64,000 nucleotides of DNA from WRHT01 sp031550525 (GTDB lineage Bacteria > Desulfobacterota > Desulfovibrionia > Desulfovibrionales > Desulfovibrionaceae), in the NCBI GenBank assembly GCA_031550525.1, contig JAVBON010000012.1:1-64000 (forward strand), given 5' to 3'. Numbering within the stretch: position 1 is the first letter of the stretch; each line of letters begins with the position of its first letter. A program made the position numbers and the translations under genes. Below are positions 41,738 to 50,499 of this stretch, in pieces. The notes under the pieces are model-generated. The model was not told where the DNA came from. It worked only from the letters and a program-made list of their open reading frames with translations, and did no database searches.

Positions 41738-42661
41738 ATGTCCGACACCCTGCAATATTTTAAGGCCCTTTCAGATGAAACCCGCCTGCGCCTTTTGCTG
41801 GTGCTGCACCGGTACGAGCTTAACGTAAACGAGCTGGTAGAGCTTATGGATATGGGCCAGTCGCGCATCTCGCGGCACCTTAAAATATTGTCTTCAGCGG
41901 GGCTGCTGGCGCACCGCCGTGACGGGCTCTGGGTTTTTTATTCCGTGGCGCAAGATGGGGGAGGGCGCAAGTTTATTGACGCCATATATCCTTTTCTTGC
42001 CTCCGAGGGCTTTGCCAAAAACGATTTGGCTCTGGCTGCTGGCATTGTGGAAGAAAGAGCCACGCGTACCAGCCAGTTTTTCAATACCATTGCTGAAGAT
42101 TGGGACGCCATGTCCCGCGAGGTGCTGGGCGCCTTCAATCTGCCCGCCACCGTGGAGAGCCTGATGCCGGAGCATTGCCGGGTGGCGGTGGACTTGGGCT
42201 GCGGCACCGGAAATGTGCTGGAGCATCTTTTGGCCCGCTCCGAGCAGGTTATAGGCGTGGATGGCTCCGCCCGCATGCTGGAGCTGGCCCGCAGGCGTTT
42301 TGCGCAAGTTGGCGACAGGCTCTCACTGCGCATCGGCGATTTGGAACATTTGCCCCTGCGCGACGCCGAGGCGGATTTTATTTGCATAAACCTGGTGCTG
42401 CACCACCTTTCAGACCCCAAGCAGGTGCTGCTGGAGGTAAAAAGGGCCCTCAAGCCAGGCGGAATGTTTTTGCTGAGCGAGTTTGACAAGCATAGCGACG
42501 AGAGCCTGCGCGCCGATTATGGCGACCGCTGGCTTGGCTTTGCTCCGGATGTTCTTGAAACTTACATGCGTTCCGCCGGTTTTGTTTTGGGCGGTTCCAA
42601 GTGTTACCCAGTGGAAAAAAATCTTTCTGTCCGTATTTTTATTGCAACCAATAATGCCTGA
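41738..42661 (+). CDS. sahR: ArsR-family regulator fused to a SAM-binding methyltransferase-like domain (SahR)
   Basis: A 307-residue fusion. Residues 1-90 form an ArsR winged helix (LKALSDETRLRLLLVLHRYELNVNELVELMDMGQSRISRHLKILSSAGLL). Residues 120-300 are a class I methyltransferase fold: VDLGCGTGNVLEHLL, VIGVDGSARMLELARRRF and ALKPGGMFLLSEFDKHSDE. The combination upstream of ahcY is that of SahR, the S-adenosylhomocysteine-responsive regulator of the SAM cycle in Desulfovibrio. I infer SAH as ligand. CGGAG precedes the ATG. It precedes ahcY by 30 bp. Confidence 0.88.
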   Translation: MSDTLQYFKALSDETRLRLLLVLHRYELNVNELVELMDMGQSRISRHLKILSSAGLLAHRRDGLWVFYSVAQDGGGRKFIDAIYPFLASEGFAKNDLALAAGIVEERATRTSQFFNTIAEDWDAMSREVLGAFNLPATVESLMPEHCRVAVDLGCGTGNVLEHLLARSEQVIGVDGSARMLELARRRFAQVGDRLSLRIGDLEHLPLRDAEADFICINLVLHHLSDPKQVLLEVKRALKPGGMFLLSEFDKHSDESLRADYGDRWLGFAPDVLETYMRSAGFVLGGSKCYPVEKNLSVRIFIATNNA

Positions 42662-42691
42662 AAAGGCAACCGCGCAAGTTAAGGAGAAATT

Positions 42692-44131
42692 ATGACTGAC
42701 GCAAAACGTGCCATGCCGCTGGATCTTGCTTTGTCCTACAAAGTGGCGGATATGAAAAGCGCCGATTTCGGCCACAAGGAAATGCAGCTTTCAGAGCGTG
42801 AAATGCCAGGCCTTATGGAGCTTATAGCCCGTTACGGCGATAAAAAGCCCTTGAAAGGCCTTAAGGTTTCCGGCTCGCTCCACATGACCATTCAAACGGC
42901 CATGCTTATTAAAACCCTGCATGCCCTTGGGGCCGATGTACGCTGGGCCTCCTGCAACATTTTTTCCACGCAGGATCATGCTGCGGCCGCCATAGCCGAA
43001 TCCGGCATGGCCAAAGTATTCGCATGGAAGGGCGAAAGCCTTGAAGAATATTGGTGGTGCACCGAAATGGCCCTTACCTGGCCCGACGGCAGCGGTCCGG
43101 ATCTGATTGTGGACGACGGCGGCGACGCCACCCTGCTTATACACAAGGGCGTTGAGGCCGAAAACAACCCGGATATTCTTAAAAAAGCCTACGAAAACAA
43201 AGAAGTGCAGATTATTATGGACCGCCTGGCCCTTTCTCTGCAAAACAGCAAGGACCGCTGGCATAAAGTGGCGGCCAAGGTAAAGGGCGTTTCCGAAGAA
43301 ACCACTACCGGAGTACACCGTCTGTACCAGATGGAAAAAGAAGGCGCCCTGCTTTTTCCGGCCATAAACGTAAACGATTCCGTAACCAAATCCAAATTCG
43401 ACAACCTCTATGGCTGCCGCGAATCGTTGGCGGACGGCCTTAAGCGTGCCACCGACATAATGGTGGCTGGCAAGGTGGTGCTGGTGTGCGGCTATGGCGA
43501 TGTTGGCAAGGGCTGCGCCCAGTCCATGCGCGGTTTTGGCGCGCGGGTGCTGGTAACGGAAATAGACCCCATTTGCGCCTTGCAGGCCGCCATGGAAGGC
43601 TATGAAGTGGTAACGGTGGAAGACGCCCTGCCCGTAGCCGATATTTATGTTACGGCCACAGGCAACTATCACGTAATTACAGGCGAGCACATGAAGCAGA
43701 TGAAGGACGAAGCCATTGTCTGCAACATCGGCCACTTTGACAACGAAATAGATATGACCTGGCTTGAAGGCAAATCCGGCGCCAAGCGTTTGCCCATCAA
43801 GCCGCAGGTGGATAAATGGATTATGCCAGGCGGAAAATCCATAGTAATTCTGGCGGAAGGGCGGCTGGTAAACCTTGGCTGCGCCACGGGCCACCCCAGC
43901 TTTGTAATGTCCAACTCCTTCACCAACCAAATGTTGGCGCAGCTTGAACTGGCCTCCAACAGCAAGCTTGAGAGAAAGGTCTATACGCTGCCCAAACGTC
44001 TGGATGAAGAAGTGGCCCGTCTGCACCTTGCGCGCCTTGGCGTAAAGCTGACCAAGCTGAGCAAAGAGCAGGCCGACTATATAGGCGTATCCGCCGAAGG
44101 CCCCTATAAGCCGGAGCATTACAGGTACTAG
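42692..44131 (+). CDS. ahcY: Adenosylhomocysteinase
   Basis: A 479-residue SAH hydrolase: SGSLHMTIQTAMLIKTLHAL, ASCNIFSTQDHAAAAIA, MALTWPDG, VDDGGDATLLIHKG, the NAD-binding VLVCGYGDVGKGCAQSMRGF, VEDALPVADIYVTATGN and the C-terminal LGVKLTKLSKEQADYIGVSA...PYKPEHYRY. It splits SAH into adenosine and homocysteine. AAGGAG lies before the start. Second gene of the sahR-ahcY operon. Confidence 0.97.
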   Translation: MTDAKRAMPLDLALSYKVADMKSADFGHKEMQLSEREMPGLMELIARYGDKKPLKGLKVSGSLHMTIQTAMLIKTLHALGADVRWASCNIFSTQDHAAAAIAESGMAKVFAWKGESLEEYWWCTEMALTWPDGSGPDLIVDDGGDATLLIHKGVEAENNPDILKKAYENKEVQIIMDRLALSLQNSKDRWHKVAAKVKGVSEETTTGVHRLYQMEKEGALLFPAINVNDSVTKSKFDNLYGCRESLADGLKRATDIMVAGKVVLVCGYGDVGKGCAQSMRGFGARVLVTEIDPICALQAAMEGYEVVTVEDALPVADIYVTATGNYHVITGEHMKQMKDEAIVCNIGHFDNEIDMTWLEGKSGAKRLPIKPQVDKWIMPGGKSIVILAEGRLVNLGCATGHPSFVMSNSFTNQMLAQLELASNSKLERKVYTLPKRLDEEVARLHLARLGVKLTKLSKEQADYIGVSAEGPYKPEHYRY

Positions 44132-44176
44132 TGGCTGTTCCCAGGCAACATTTGAAGATAACGGCCAAATAAACTT

Positions 44177-44232
44177 GGCCTGGCCCGGAGCGCTCGCGTA
44201 TTAACAAACCGCGCTCCAGGCCAGGCCTTTTT
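44177..44232 (+). terminator. Terminator of sahR-ahcY
   Basis: GGCCTGGCCCGGAGCG pairs with CGCTCCAGGCCAGGCC (44177-44227, one mismatch), followed by TTTTT. Confidence 0.85.
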
Positions 44233-44473
44233 GCGCTGAGGAAAATTTTGATATCAGGGGCAGGCGCGCCCCGTGGCAATTTTCGCATTTTAGACAACTC
44301 AGCTACAAAGTATTAAAACTTTTATTGGGGCAGAGTTTGCTCTTGTTGTGCTTTAAGTGCTATTGCCGTGAAATAATTTTATTTATAAATCGTACTATTA
44401 CAGTCCGTATTTTATTATTAAACTTCTATGATTTTCGGCCACATTAAGCTAATGTTCCAAAAATTTATTTCAA

Positions 44474-44499
44474 AAGCCGCCTTTCGGCGGCATTTTTTA
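44474..44499 (+). terminator. Second terminator-like hairpin before the kinase gene
   Basis: GCCGCCTTTCGGCGGC (44476-44491) is followed by ATTTTTTAA and preceded by an A run, a classical intrinsic terminator. It lies inside the longest frame of the next gene, which argues that the gene begins downstream of it. The 44233-44473 stretch holds no gene. Confidence 0.7.
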
Positions 44500-44553
44500 A
44501 TATTGTTCCCTTTGGCCTTTTTTTATTGCGCTTCTTTTTTTATTGAGGTTACG

Positions 44554-47157
44554 ATGCGGGCTGAGGAAAAAAATTTTCAACGGGTTGTACTGTTGCTTAC
44601 GGCAGCGGCTTGCATGGCTCTTGCCCTTACGCTGTATGCGCTTTTCAGCAAATACGCGTTGCCAAGCTTTAGTGTTACCGAGCGCAACGCCATATACCAC
44701 AACGCCAAAATTGTGCGCAATGTGGCCGATAACCAACGCAAAACACTGCTTGCCCGCATGCAACAACTCACTTATTGGGACCAGGCCTATGAGTTTACCA
44801 ACGGCAATTACCCCTATGAGGATTTCGCCAGTGAAAACCTGGATGATACGGCTTTAGAGACCGAACATTTTCATCTGTTCATTTGGATTAACAATGAAAA
44901 CGGCGCGAAAAAAATTATTTTCGCGCGTGAGGCCATTCCTCAAGATGATGGCGAATCTTATACATATGCCGATATTGACGTTTCCGACCCTGAGGCACAA
45001 AAAAGAATAGCCTCGCAGTTTCCGGCAGATCCGCGCGCGGTAATGGACGGCTATGCTTTGATCAATGGCAGGGCAATGGTTATTGCCTCACACCCGGTTA
45101 TTCCGCATACTTACGATGCCGTGCCTAACGGCCGCCTTATTGCTGGCACTTTTGTGGATAAAGCCTTCATAAAAGATGTGGAGAGAATCACCGGTTTCGA
45201 CATAATCAAAGAGGAAGAACCGGAGGCGCTACGCATATTGAGTGAAAAGGCGGACTCCAGCGGTCTTGTTGTGGAGGCGGAAGATAAAGACTACTACCGC
45301 ATGATCGCTTTAATGCGCAACATACATGATGAGCCGGTTTTTTCCCTGTACAGCCATGTTCCGCGGCAAATAGCCCAAGCCACGCGCGATATGGCCAATG
45401 TTTTCGGCGTTATCATACTGTTTAGCGTCAGCGCCTTTGTGCTTTTAGTCGGATTTTTACTTAATCATTTCATTCTTAAGCCGCTGGGCGGCATTTACCG
45501 CTCCGCCATAAGCTCGCGCAATGCGGGCAAACGCACGCCCATGCCCGTTGTCGGCATGGCGCTTTTCCGTACTCTGGGTACTGAAATAAACGCTATGACC
45601 GCCTCGTTGATAGAAAAAGAGGCCGAACAGTTGGCGGCGGAAGAAGCCAGCAGAGCCAAGAGCGCTTTTCTTGCCAATATGAGCCACGAGCTGCGCACGC
45701 CAATGAACGGCGTTTTGGGCACGGCGGATTTGCTTGCCGGCACCAACTTGAACAAGCGCCAGCGCGTATATGTTGAAACAATAATTAAATCCAGCAACAA
45801 CCTTTTAAGCCTGCTGAACGATATTTTGGATTTTTCCAAAATAGAGGCCGGAAAATTTGAATTGGCTTCGGCGGAATTCAATCTGGCCGAAACCTGCTCT
45901 TCCGTTATGTTCCTTATGGCGCCCATGGCCGAGAAAAAAAATCTGGATTTTGTCTTCGACTATGATGCCGTCATGCCTGAGATATTTGAGGGCGATTCCA
46001 AGCGCATACGCCAGATGATTACCAATTTGCTGCACAATGCCATAAAGTTTACGCAAAGCGGCTACATAAAGCTGGCCGTAAGCATGCAGGGCGCGCAGGT
46101 GCGCATAGCGGTTTCAGACAGCGGCATAGGTATGTCCGAGGAGTCGCGCAATAAATTGTTCGAAAAGTTCGAGCAGCTTGACAATAATGTGGGCTCGCAA
46201 TACGGCGGCACAGGCCTGGGGCTGGCCATAAGCAAGGAACTTGCCGAAAAAATGGGCGGCAGCATAAGCGTTGAAAGCGCGCAGGCCCATGGCAGCGAGT
46301 TTACGCTGCTTTTGCCTTTGCCCGCGTTGCAACCGCCCGCCGGAGCCTGTCTTGGCGGCAAAACCTGTTGCGTAATTTCCAGCTCGCGCATGGGGCCGGT
46401 GTTGCGCGGCAACTTGGCGGCCATTGGCGGCACGGCCGACCTGCTTGCCAATTTTGGCGGAGCGTTGGATATTTTGCAACACGGCGCCACAGCTTACGAC
46501 CTTTTGTTTGTTGATGTGCCGGGCAGTGTTAAGGATTGTAAAATATTTTTAAGCCACCTGCGCAAATTGTGCCAAAAGTCTCGCATTATCGCGGCACATA
46601 ACGGCTGGCAGCAGCAGGATTTAGGCATAATTCACAACTATTGCGACGATTTTTATTCCCGTTACGCCTCCAACCAGGAGTTCATCCAGCTTGTTTGCGG
46701 CGGCCCGCGCCAGTTGCCGGAAAAATCCGCCGAACCGGTCCAGAATACTTCAGCCAGCTATAATTTGCACGTTTTGCTGGTGGAAGATAACGAAATAAAT
46801 ATGATGATTGCCGAAGACATGTTGGGTAACCTAGGCTGCCAGGTAGACAAGGTGGAAAACGGCAGGCAGGCTGTTGATATGGTTGTGTACGGCGGCAAAT
46901 ACGACATTATATTTATGGATTGCCAGATGCCGGTTATGGACGGCTACGAGGCCGCCGGGCTTATACGGCAATATGAGGCGGACAACAACCTGCCGCCAGC
47001 CTATATCGTGGCCATGACGGCCCGTGCCATGCAGGGCGATGCTGAAAAAAGCCGCGAGGCCGGCATGAACGAGCATGTAACCAAACCCGTTTCCTATGAC
47101 AGCGTTGAAGAAGCCATTAAAAAATATATGCGGGCCAAAGATAACCTTGCCCGATAA
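44554..47157 (+). CDS. Hybrid sensor histidine kinase with CHASE4 domain
   Basis: An 867-residue membrane kinase: TM1 (about 12-33), a periplasmic CHASE4 domain (about 55-270; MQQLTYWDQAYEFTNGNYPY), TM2 (about 285-305), HisKA with MSHELRTP (His 378), and a HATPase with ITNLLHNAIKFTQ and GGTGLGLAISKEL. A degenerate receiver-like segment (about 600-690) follows, then a receiver domain (VEDNEINMMIAEDML, phospho-acceptor Asp 789 in FMDCQMPVMDG). The frame extends 42 codons upstream, but that part contains a terminator hairpin and encodes an unconvincing N-terminus. GAGG five bases before 44554 supports this start. No partner gene is adjacent. The signal is unknown. Confidence 0.88.
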   Translation: MRAEEKNFQRVVLLLTAAACMALALTLYALFSKYALPSFSVTERNAIYHNAKIVRNVADNQRKTLLARMQQLTYWDQAYEFTNGNYPYEDFASENLDDTALETEHFHLFIWINNENGAKKIIFAREAIPQDDGESYTYADIDVSDPEAQKRIASQFPADPRAVMDGYALINGRAMVIASHPVIPHTYDAVPNGRLIAGTFVDKAFIKDVERITGFDIIKEEEPEALRILSEKADSSGLVVEAEDKDYYRMIALMRNIHDEPVFSLYSHVPRQIAQATRDMANVFGVIILFSVSAFVLLVGFLLNHFILKPLGGIYRSAISSRNAGKRTPMPVVGMALFRTLGTEINAMTASLIEKEAEQLAAEEASRAKSAFLANMSHELRTPMNGVLGTADLLAGTNLNKRQRVYVETIIKSSNNLLSLLNDILDFSKIEAGKFELASAEFNLAETCSSVMFLMAPMAEKKNLDFVFDYDAVMPEIFEGDSKRIRQMITNLLHNAIKFTQSGYIKLAVSMQGAQVRIAVSDSGIGMSEESRNKLFEKFEQLDNNVGSQYGGTGLGLAISKELAEKMGGSISVESAQAHGSEFTLLLPLPALQPPAGACLGGKTCCVISSSRMGPVLRGNLAAIGGTADLLANFGGALDILQHGATAYDLLFVDVPGSVKDCKIFLSHLRKLCQKSRIIAAHNGWQQQDLGIIHNYCDDFYSRYASNQEFIQLVCGGPRQLPEKSAEPVQNTSASYNLHVLLVEDNEINMMIAEDMLGNLGCQVDKVENGRQAVDMVVYGGKYDIIFMDCQMPVMDGYEAAGLIRQYEADNNLPPAYIVAMTARAMQGDAEKSREAGMNEHVTKPVSYDSVEEAIKKYMRAKDNLAR

Positions 47158-47337
47158 TACAATGCGTTGTGTTGCAATATGCGGCCTGCCCCAACGGCCG
47201 CATTGCCAAATGCGGGCTTTAGATATAATAGTTACAAAGACAAAGCAGCATTATCATGAAAGTATTTTGACTTTGAAAAATTGTATGCATTCTTTAAAAT
47301 ATTAAATATGTTATCCCCCGAAAAATACAAAAATTGA

Positions 47338-47453
47338 AGCACTCTTTTAGCGTATACGCAAAGCTTGAGCTGCTTTGCTAAAGGTACACCGCGCTGTGCG
47401 CTTGCGGGTCTCCCCTCCGGGGGCGACACAAGCATTTAAACTTTTTCAAAGTT
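47338..47453 (+). repeat. Left arm of a ~115-bp inverted repeat flanking an HTH gene
   Basis: This 116-bp arm matches the reverse complement of 48072-48186 at roughly 80%, including the exact blocks CTTTGCTAAAGG, CGCTTGCGGG and AACTTTTTCAAAGTT. The arm itself contains small hairpins (GCAAAGC...GCTTTGC; CCCCTCCGGGG). The inner end lies 40 bp before the start codon of the enclosed gene. Confidence 0.85.
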
Positions 47454-47493
47454 GAAACGCTCTGAACAGGGGCGCTTTTTATTTGAGGTTTGC

Positions 47494-48063
47494 ATGAACG
47501 ATGCAGAACAGGTAATGGCCCAGGTATGGAGCCGCATTATCGGTGAAGTGCGCAAAATGCGCGACGACAAATATACCCTTGAGCGCATAGGCTCTATTTT
47601 GGGCGTTGCCAAGCCCACAGTGCAGCGCTGGCTTGAGAACAACGCCGGAGGCGAAAAAACCGCCTTTATAGACGTTTTGCGGTACTTGAAAGCGTTGGAT
47701 ATAGACCTTAAAGACCTGCTGCAAGAAGATGAGCCTGAAGCGCCCGAGGTTCCGGCCGCCCAGCCGGATAGCGCCCTGCTGGACGAAGCCAGAGCGGAAA
47801 ACAGCCGCATGGCTTTGGAACTGGTGGGAGCTCAACGCGATTTGTTGCAGGCGCGCGCAAGAATTATAGAGTTGCAGGATAAAATGCTGGAGCTTGAAAA
47901 ATACAGTGCCGAAGTGGCGGATAAAGCCCGCCGCGCCTTGGTGGCCGCCGCTGCCAGCAAAAAGGCCGAGGCCGCGCCCGCTCCGGCGCAAACCGCCAAG
48001 CGCAGGCTCGCTCCCAGCCAGTTCCCAGACCTGCCCCCCATCCATTTGCAGGGCGCGGATTAG
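47494..48063 (+). CDS. HTH DNA-binding protein with coiled-coil region
   Basis: A 189-residue protein. Residues about 10-70 carry a helix-turn-helix of XRE or Cro/homeodomain-like type (RKMRDDKYTLERIGSILGVAKPTVQRWLENN). An acidic linker is followed by a helical coiled coil (about 95-150, ARAENSRMALELVGAQRDLL, RIIELQDKMLELEKYS) and an Ala/Pro-rich tail. TTGAGG lies before the ATG at 47494. It is the only gene inside a pair of ~115-bp inverted repeats. I do not recognise a named family. A regulator or a nucleoid/partition-type protein is possible. It should not be read from the in-frame TTG at 47452, which lies in the repeat arm. Confidence 0.75.
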   Translation: MNDAEQVMAQVWSRIIGEVRKMRDDKYTLERIGSILGVAKPTVQRWLENNAGGEKTAFIDVLRYLKALDIDLKDLLQEDEPEAPEVPAAQPDSALLDEARAENSRMALELVGAQRDLLQARARIIELQDKMLELEKYSAEVADKARRALVAAAASKKAEAAPAPAQTAKRRLAPSQFPDLPPIHLQGAD

Positions 48064-48071
48064 ATCATTTT

Positions 48072-48186
48072 AACTTTGAAAAAGTTAAAATGCCCTGGTG
48101 GCCCCGAAGGGGACGCCCGCAAGCGAGCAGCGCAGCGTGCCTTTAGCAAAGACGCTTCGGCTTTGCGTGTATGATAAAAGAGCGCT
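48072..48186 (-). repeat. Right arm of the inverted repeat flanking the HTH gene
   Basis: The reverse complement of the arm at 47338-47453. It begins 8 bp after the HTH stop codon with the palindromic AACTTTGAAAAAGTT and contains hairpins CCCCGAAGGGG and GAAGC/GCTTC. Confidence 0.85.
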
Positions 48187-48214
48187 CTAGAGCCGCTAAA
48201 GTTATAAATAAAAT

Positions 48215-48269
48215 GATATTATCAATACCAAGAGAGGGCCTTAGGCCCTCTCTTGGTATTGATAATATC
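48215..48269. terminator. Perfect 26-bp palindrome, probable bidirectional terminator
   Basis: GATATTATCAATACCAAGAG... (48215-48240) and its exact complement (48244-48269) are separated by TTA. It lies between the convergent HTH gene and M18 aminopeptidase gene. Stems of this length without any mismatch are unusual for terminators. Confidence 0.6.
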
Positions 48270-48303
48270 AGCGTTGCGTGGTTTCAGGCCTGATGCCCGA
48301 TGC

Positions 48304-49710
48304 CTATTTCGCATTCAAAAAGGTATTGAAGGCCTGGCAGGTGGCGTACAAATCCACCTTGCTGGTAAGCTCGAAGGGGCTGTGCATGGAAAGCACGGCA
48401 GGCCCGCAGTCTATAATATTCATGCCATAGTTGGCAAAATGCATGGCAACGGTGCCTCCGCCGCCCTGGTCCACCTTGCCCAACTCAGCCATTTGCCACG
48501 GCACTCCGGCCTTGTTTAAAATACCGCGCAACCAGCCCACGTACTCGGGGTGCGCGTCATTAGCCTCGTATTTGCCCCTGCTGCCCGTAAACTTGCAAAA
48601 ACAGGGGCCATGCCCCAAAAGCGCGGCATTGAGCTTTTCATGCAGGTCCTGCCAGTCGGGGTCGGTGGCCGCGTGCACGTCGGCCGAAAGCCCCCGGCTG
48701 TTCAGCATAACTTCGGAAAAAACGCCCTTGGGCTCCCAAGCCCGCAGCAAATCTTGCACGCAGTATTCAAAAAAGCGCGACTTGGCGCCGGTGGAACCTT
48801 CAGAGCCTATTTCCTCTTTGTCCAAAAAGGCCAGCACCTGCGTGTATTCCGGCGTTTTATCCAGACTTTGCAGCAGGGCCTCAAGGGCCAGAAACACGTT
48901 TACGCGGTCATCCTGCCCAAAACCGCCTATAAGCGCGGCATCCAACCCCACCTCCACGGCAGGCCCGGCGGGCACGGCCTGAATTTCGGCCGAATACAAG
49001 TCTTCTTCGATAATGCCGAAGCGCTCGTTAAGCAGCTTGAGCATGGTGGCTTTTACGGGGTCTTTCGGCTCCTTGGCGTCTTCTTTTTTCCTGGCGTTTT
49101 TTTTGTTTTCCGCTCCATGAGGGTAGTGGCCGAGAATAATGTTCATTTTTTCGGCGTCAAAAGCGGCCCGCAGGGTTTGGTCCATTTGCTTGGCGGCCAG
49201 ATGCGGCAGCAGGTCGGCTATGGTGAACACAGGCTCGCCCGGCTTTTCGCCCAGCACTATTTTAACGCTTTCGCCGTTGTCTTTTACCACAACCCCGTGC
49301 AGGGCCAACGGGCGGGCGAACCACTGGTACTTGCGTATACCGCCGTAATAATGTGTTTTGGCCTGGCCGACGTTGCTTTGCTCTTGCAGGGGACGCTGCT
49401 TCAAATCCAGACGTGGGGTGTCGGTATGCGCGAAAATAAGGCGCAAGCCAGCGCTAAGGGGCTTTTTGCCCTTGCGGGCCACAAACACGGCCTTGCCTTG
49501 CAACGGGCGGGCTACTTTGCCGGATTTAGCGTCTTGGCTGAAACCGGCCTTACGCAGGGCTTCCATTATATAATCCACGGTTTCGCGCTCGGTTTTGCAG
49601 CGGGTCAGAAAGTCTATATAGCGCCTGGAAAGCGCCTGAATGTTTTTCTGGTCGGTTGCGGAGGCATAAACCTCCCAGCAGTTTTTGGAAGTAAAATCCA
49701 GATCTTTCAT
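48304..49710 (-). CDS. M18-family aminopeptidase
   Basis: A 468-residue M18 zinc aminopeptidase. Metal and catalytic motifs are FAHTDTPRLDL (His/Asp), DDRVNVFLALEAL, DKEEIGSEGSTGAKS (Glu-Glu), SADVHAATDP and a late His in LSMHSPFELTSKVD. GRKGKKPLSAGLRLIF and GTVAMHFANYGM also fit. Cytoplasmic peptide trimming is the likely role. It has a Lys-rich insertion around residue 220 (NKKNARKKEDAKEPKD). AGGAAACAAC precedes the ATG at 49710; upstream in-frame codons are rejected. Transcribed alone, 78 bp beyond motB. Confidence 0.92.
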   Translation of the reverse strand: MKDLDFTSKNCWEVYASATDQKNIQALSRRYIDFLTRCKTERETVDYIMEALRKAGFSQDAKSGKVARPLQGKAVFVARKGKKPLSAGLRLIFAHTDTPRLDLKQRPLQEQSNVGQAKTHYYGGIRKYQWFARPLALHGVVVKDNGESVKIVLGEKPGEPVFTIADLLPHLAAKQMDQTLRAAFDAEKMNIILGHYPHGAENKKNARKKEDAKEPKDPVKATMLKLLNERFGIIEEDLYSAEIQAVPAGPAVEVGLDAALIGGFGQDDRVNVFLALEALLQSLDKTPEYTQVLAFLDKEEIGSEGSTGAKSRFFEYCVQDLLRAWEPKGVFSEVMLNSRGLSADVHAATDPDWQDLHEKLNAALLGHGPCFCKFTGSRGKYEANDAHPEYVGWLRGILNKAGVPWQMAELGKVDQGGGGTVAMHFANYGMNIIDCGPAVLSMHSPFELTSKVDLYATCQAFNTFLNAK

Positions 49711-49788
49711 GTTGTTTCCTGTTAATGTGCTTTGCCGTTTTATGCCGCTCGCATGGCGGGGCAAAACGAAAAAACGGCTGATTATCTG

Positions 49789-50496
49789 TTATTGAAAGCC
49801 CAAGTTGGCGGGCTTGGTATCAGGCGTATAGAAAAAAAACTCCACTCTGCGGTTCGCGGGCGTGGGCACTCCGGCAGTTTCAGGTATTATGGGGCGGTAA
49901 CCGGCATAGGCGCTGGTCATGATATGCGAGGGGTCAACCCCGCCGCGTTCCACAATAAAAGATGTGGCAAAAGCCGCTCTGGCGGCGGAAAGCTCCCATT
50001 TATTGCGCAGTCTGGGCTGGCCTGTCTCCATACTATCGGTATGCCCGCCAACCATGAGGTTCACTTTAAAGCGCCGCATTACCTCCACAACTGCCATAAG
50101 CACTTTTTCACCCTCCGGGCCAAGATCCACGGCATTTTCGGCGAAGGTTAGGGCGCTGGAGGTGCGCAAAAGCACTCCGGCTTCCGATGGGGTCAGCTTG
50201 GTTTTGTTATCCACAAGCTGCTCATGCAAAAGCTCGCTCAAAAAGTGATGTATGGCCAGGTAATTAAGCTCTGCGGAGGTAAGCTGATCCGTATCGCTCG
50301 GCGCGCTGGGCGGCGGGTTGGTTAAATCTATTCTGGTCACCCGGCTGTTGTAACCGCCTGGGTCCATAAAATATACGGCCATTTCGGAGCGTTTTTCTTT
50401 AGGCACCTGTGTAAGAATCCAGAGGAGCAGAAAAAACGCCATCAGGGCCGTTACAAAGTCGGCGTAGGCCACCTTCCATGAGCTGCCGCCAGACAT
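49789..50496 (-). CDS. motB: Flagellar motor protein MotB
   Basis: A 235-residue MotB. The N-terminal membrane segment carries the proton-conducting Asp (VAYADFVTALMAFFLLLWIL, Asp about 13). The C-terminal OmpA-like peptidoglycan-binding domain has LMVGGHTDSMETGQPRLRNKWELSAARAAF and GYRPIIPETAGVPTPANRRVE. With MotA it forms the stator. It starts 3 bp after motA's stop. Confidence 0.94.
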   Translation of the reverse strand: MSGGSSWKVAYADFVTALMAFFLLLWILTQVPKEKRSEMAVYFMDPGGYNSRVTRIDLTNPPPSAPSDTDQLTSAELNYLAIHHFLSELLHEQLVDNKTKLTPSEAGVLLRTSSALTFAENAVDLGPEGEKVLMAVVEVMRRFKVNLMVGGHTDSMETGQPRLRNKWELSAARAAFATSFIVERGGVDPSHIMTSAYAGYRPIIPETAGVPTPANRRVEFFFYTPDTKPANLGFQ

Positions 50497-50499
50497 AAT

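Noticed and set aside
42791..44119. 442-codon minus-strand frame across ahcY
   Set aside because: Shadow of ahcY; composition typical of antisense translation of GC-rich coding DNA.
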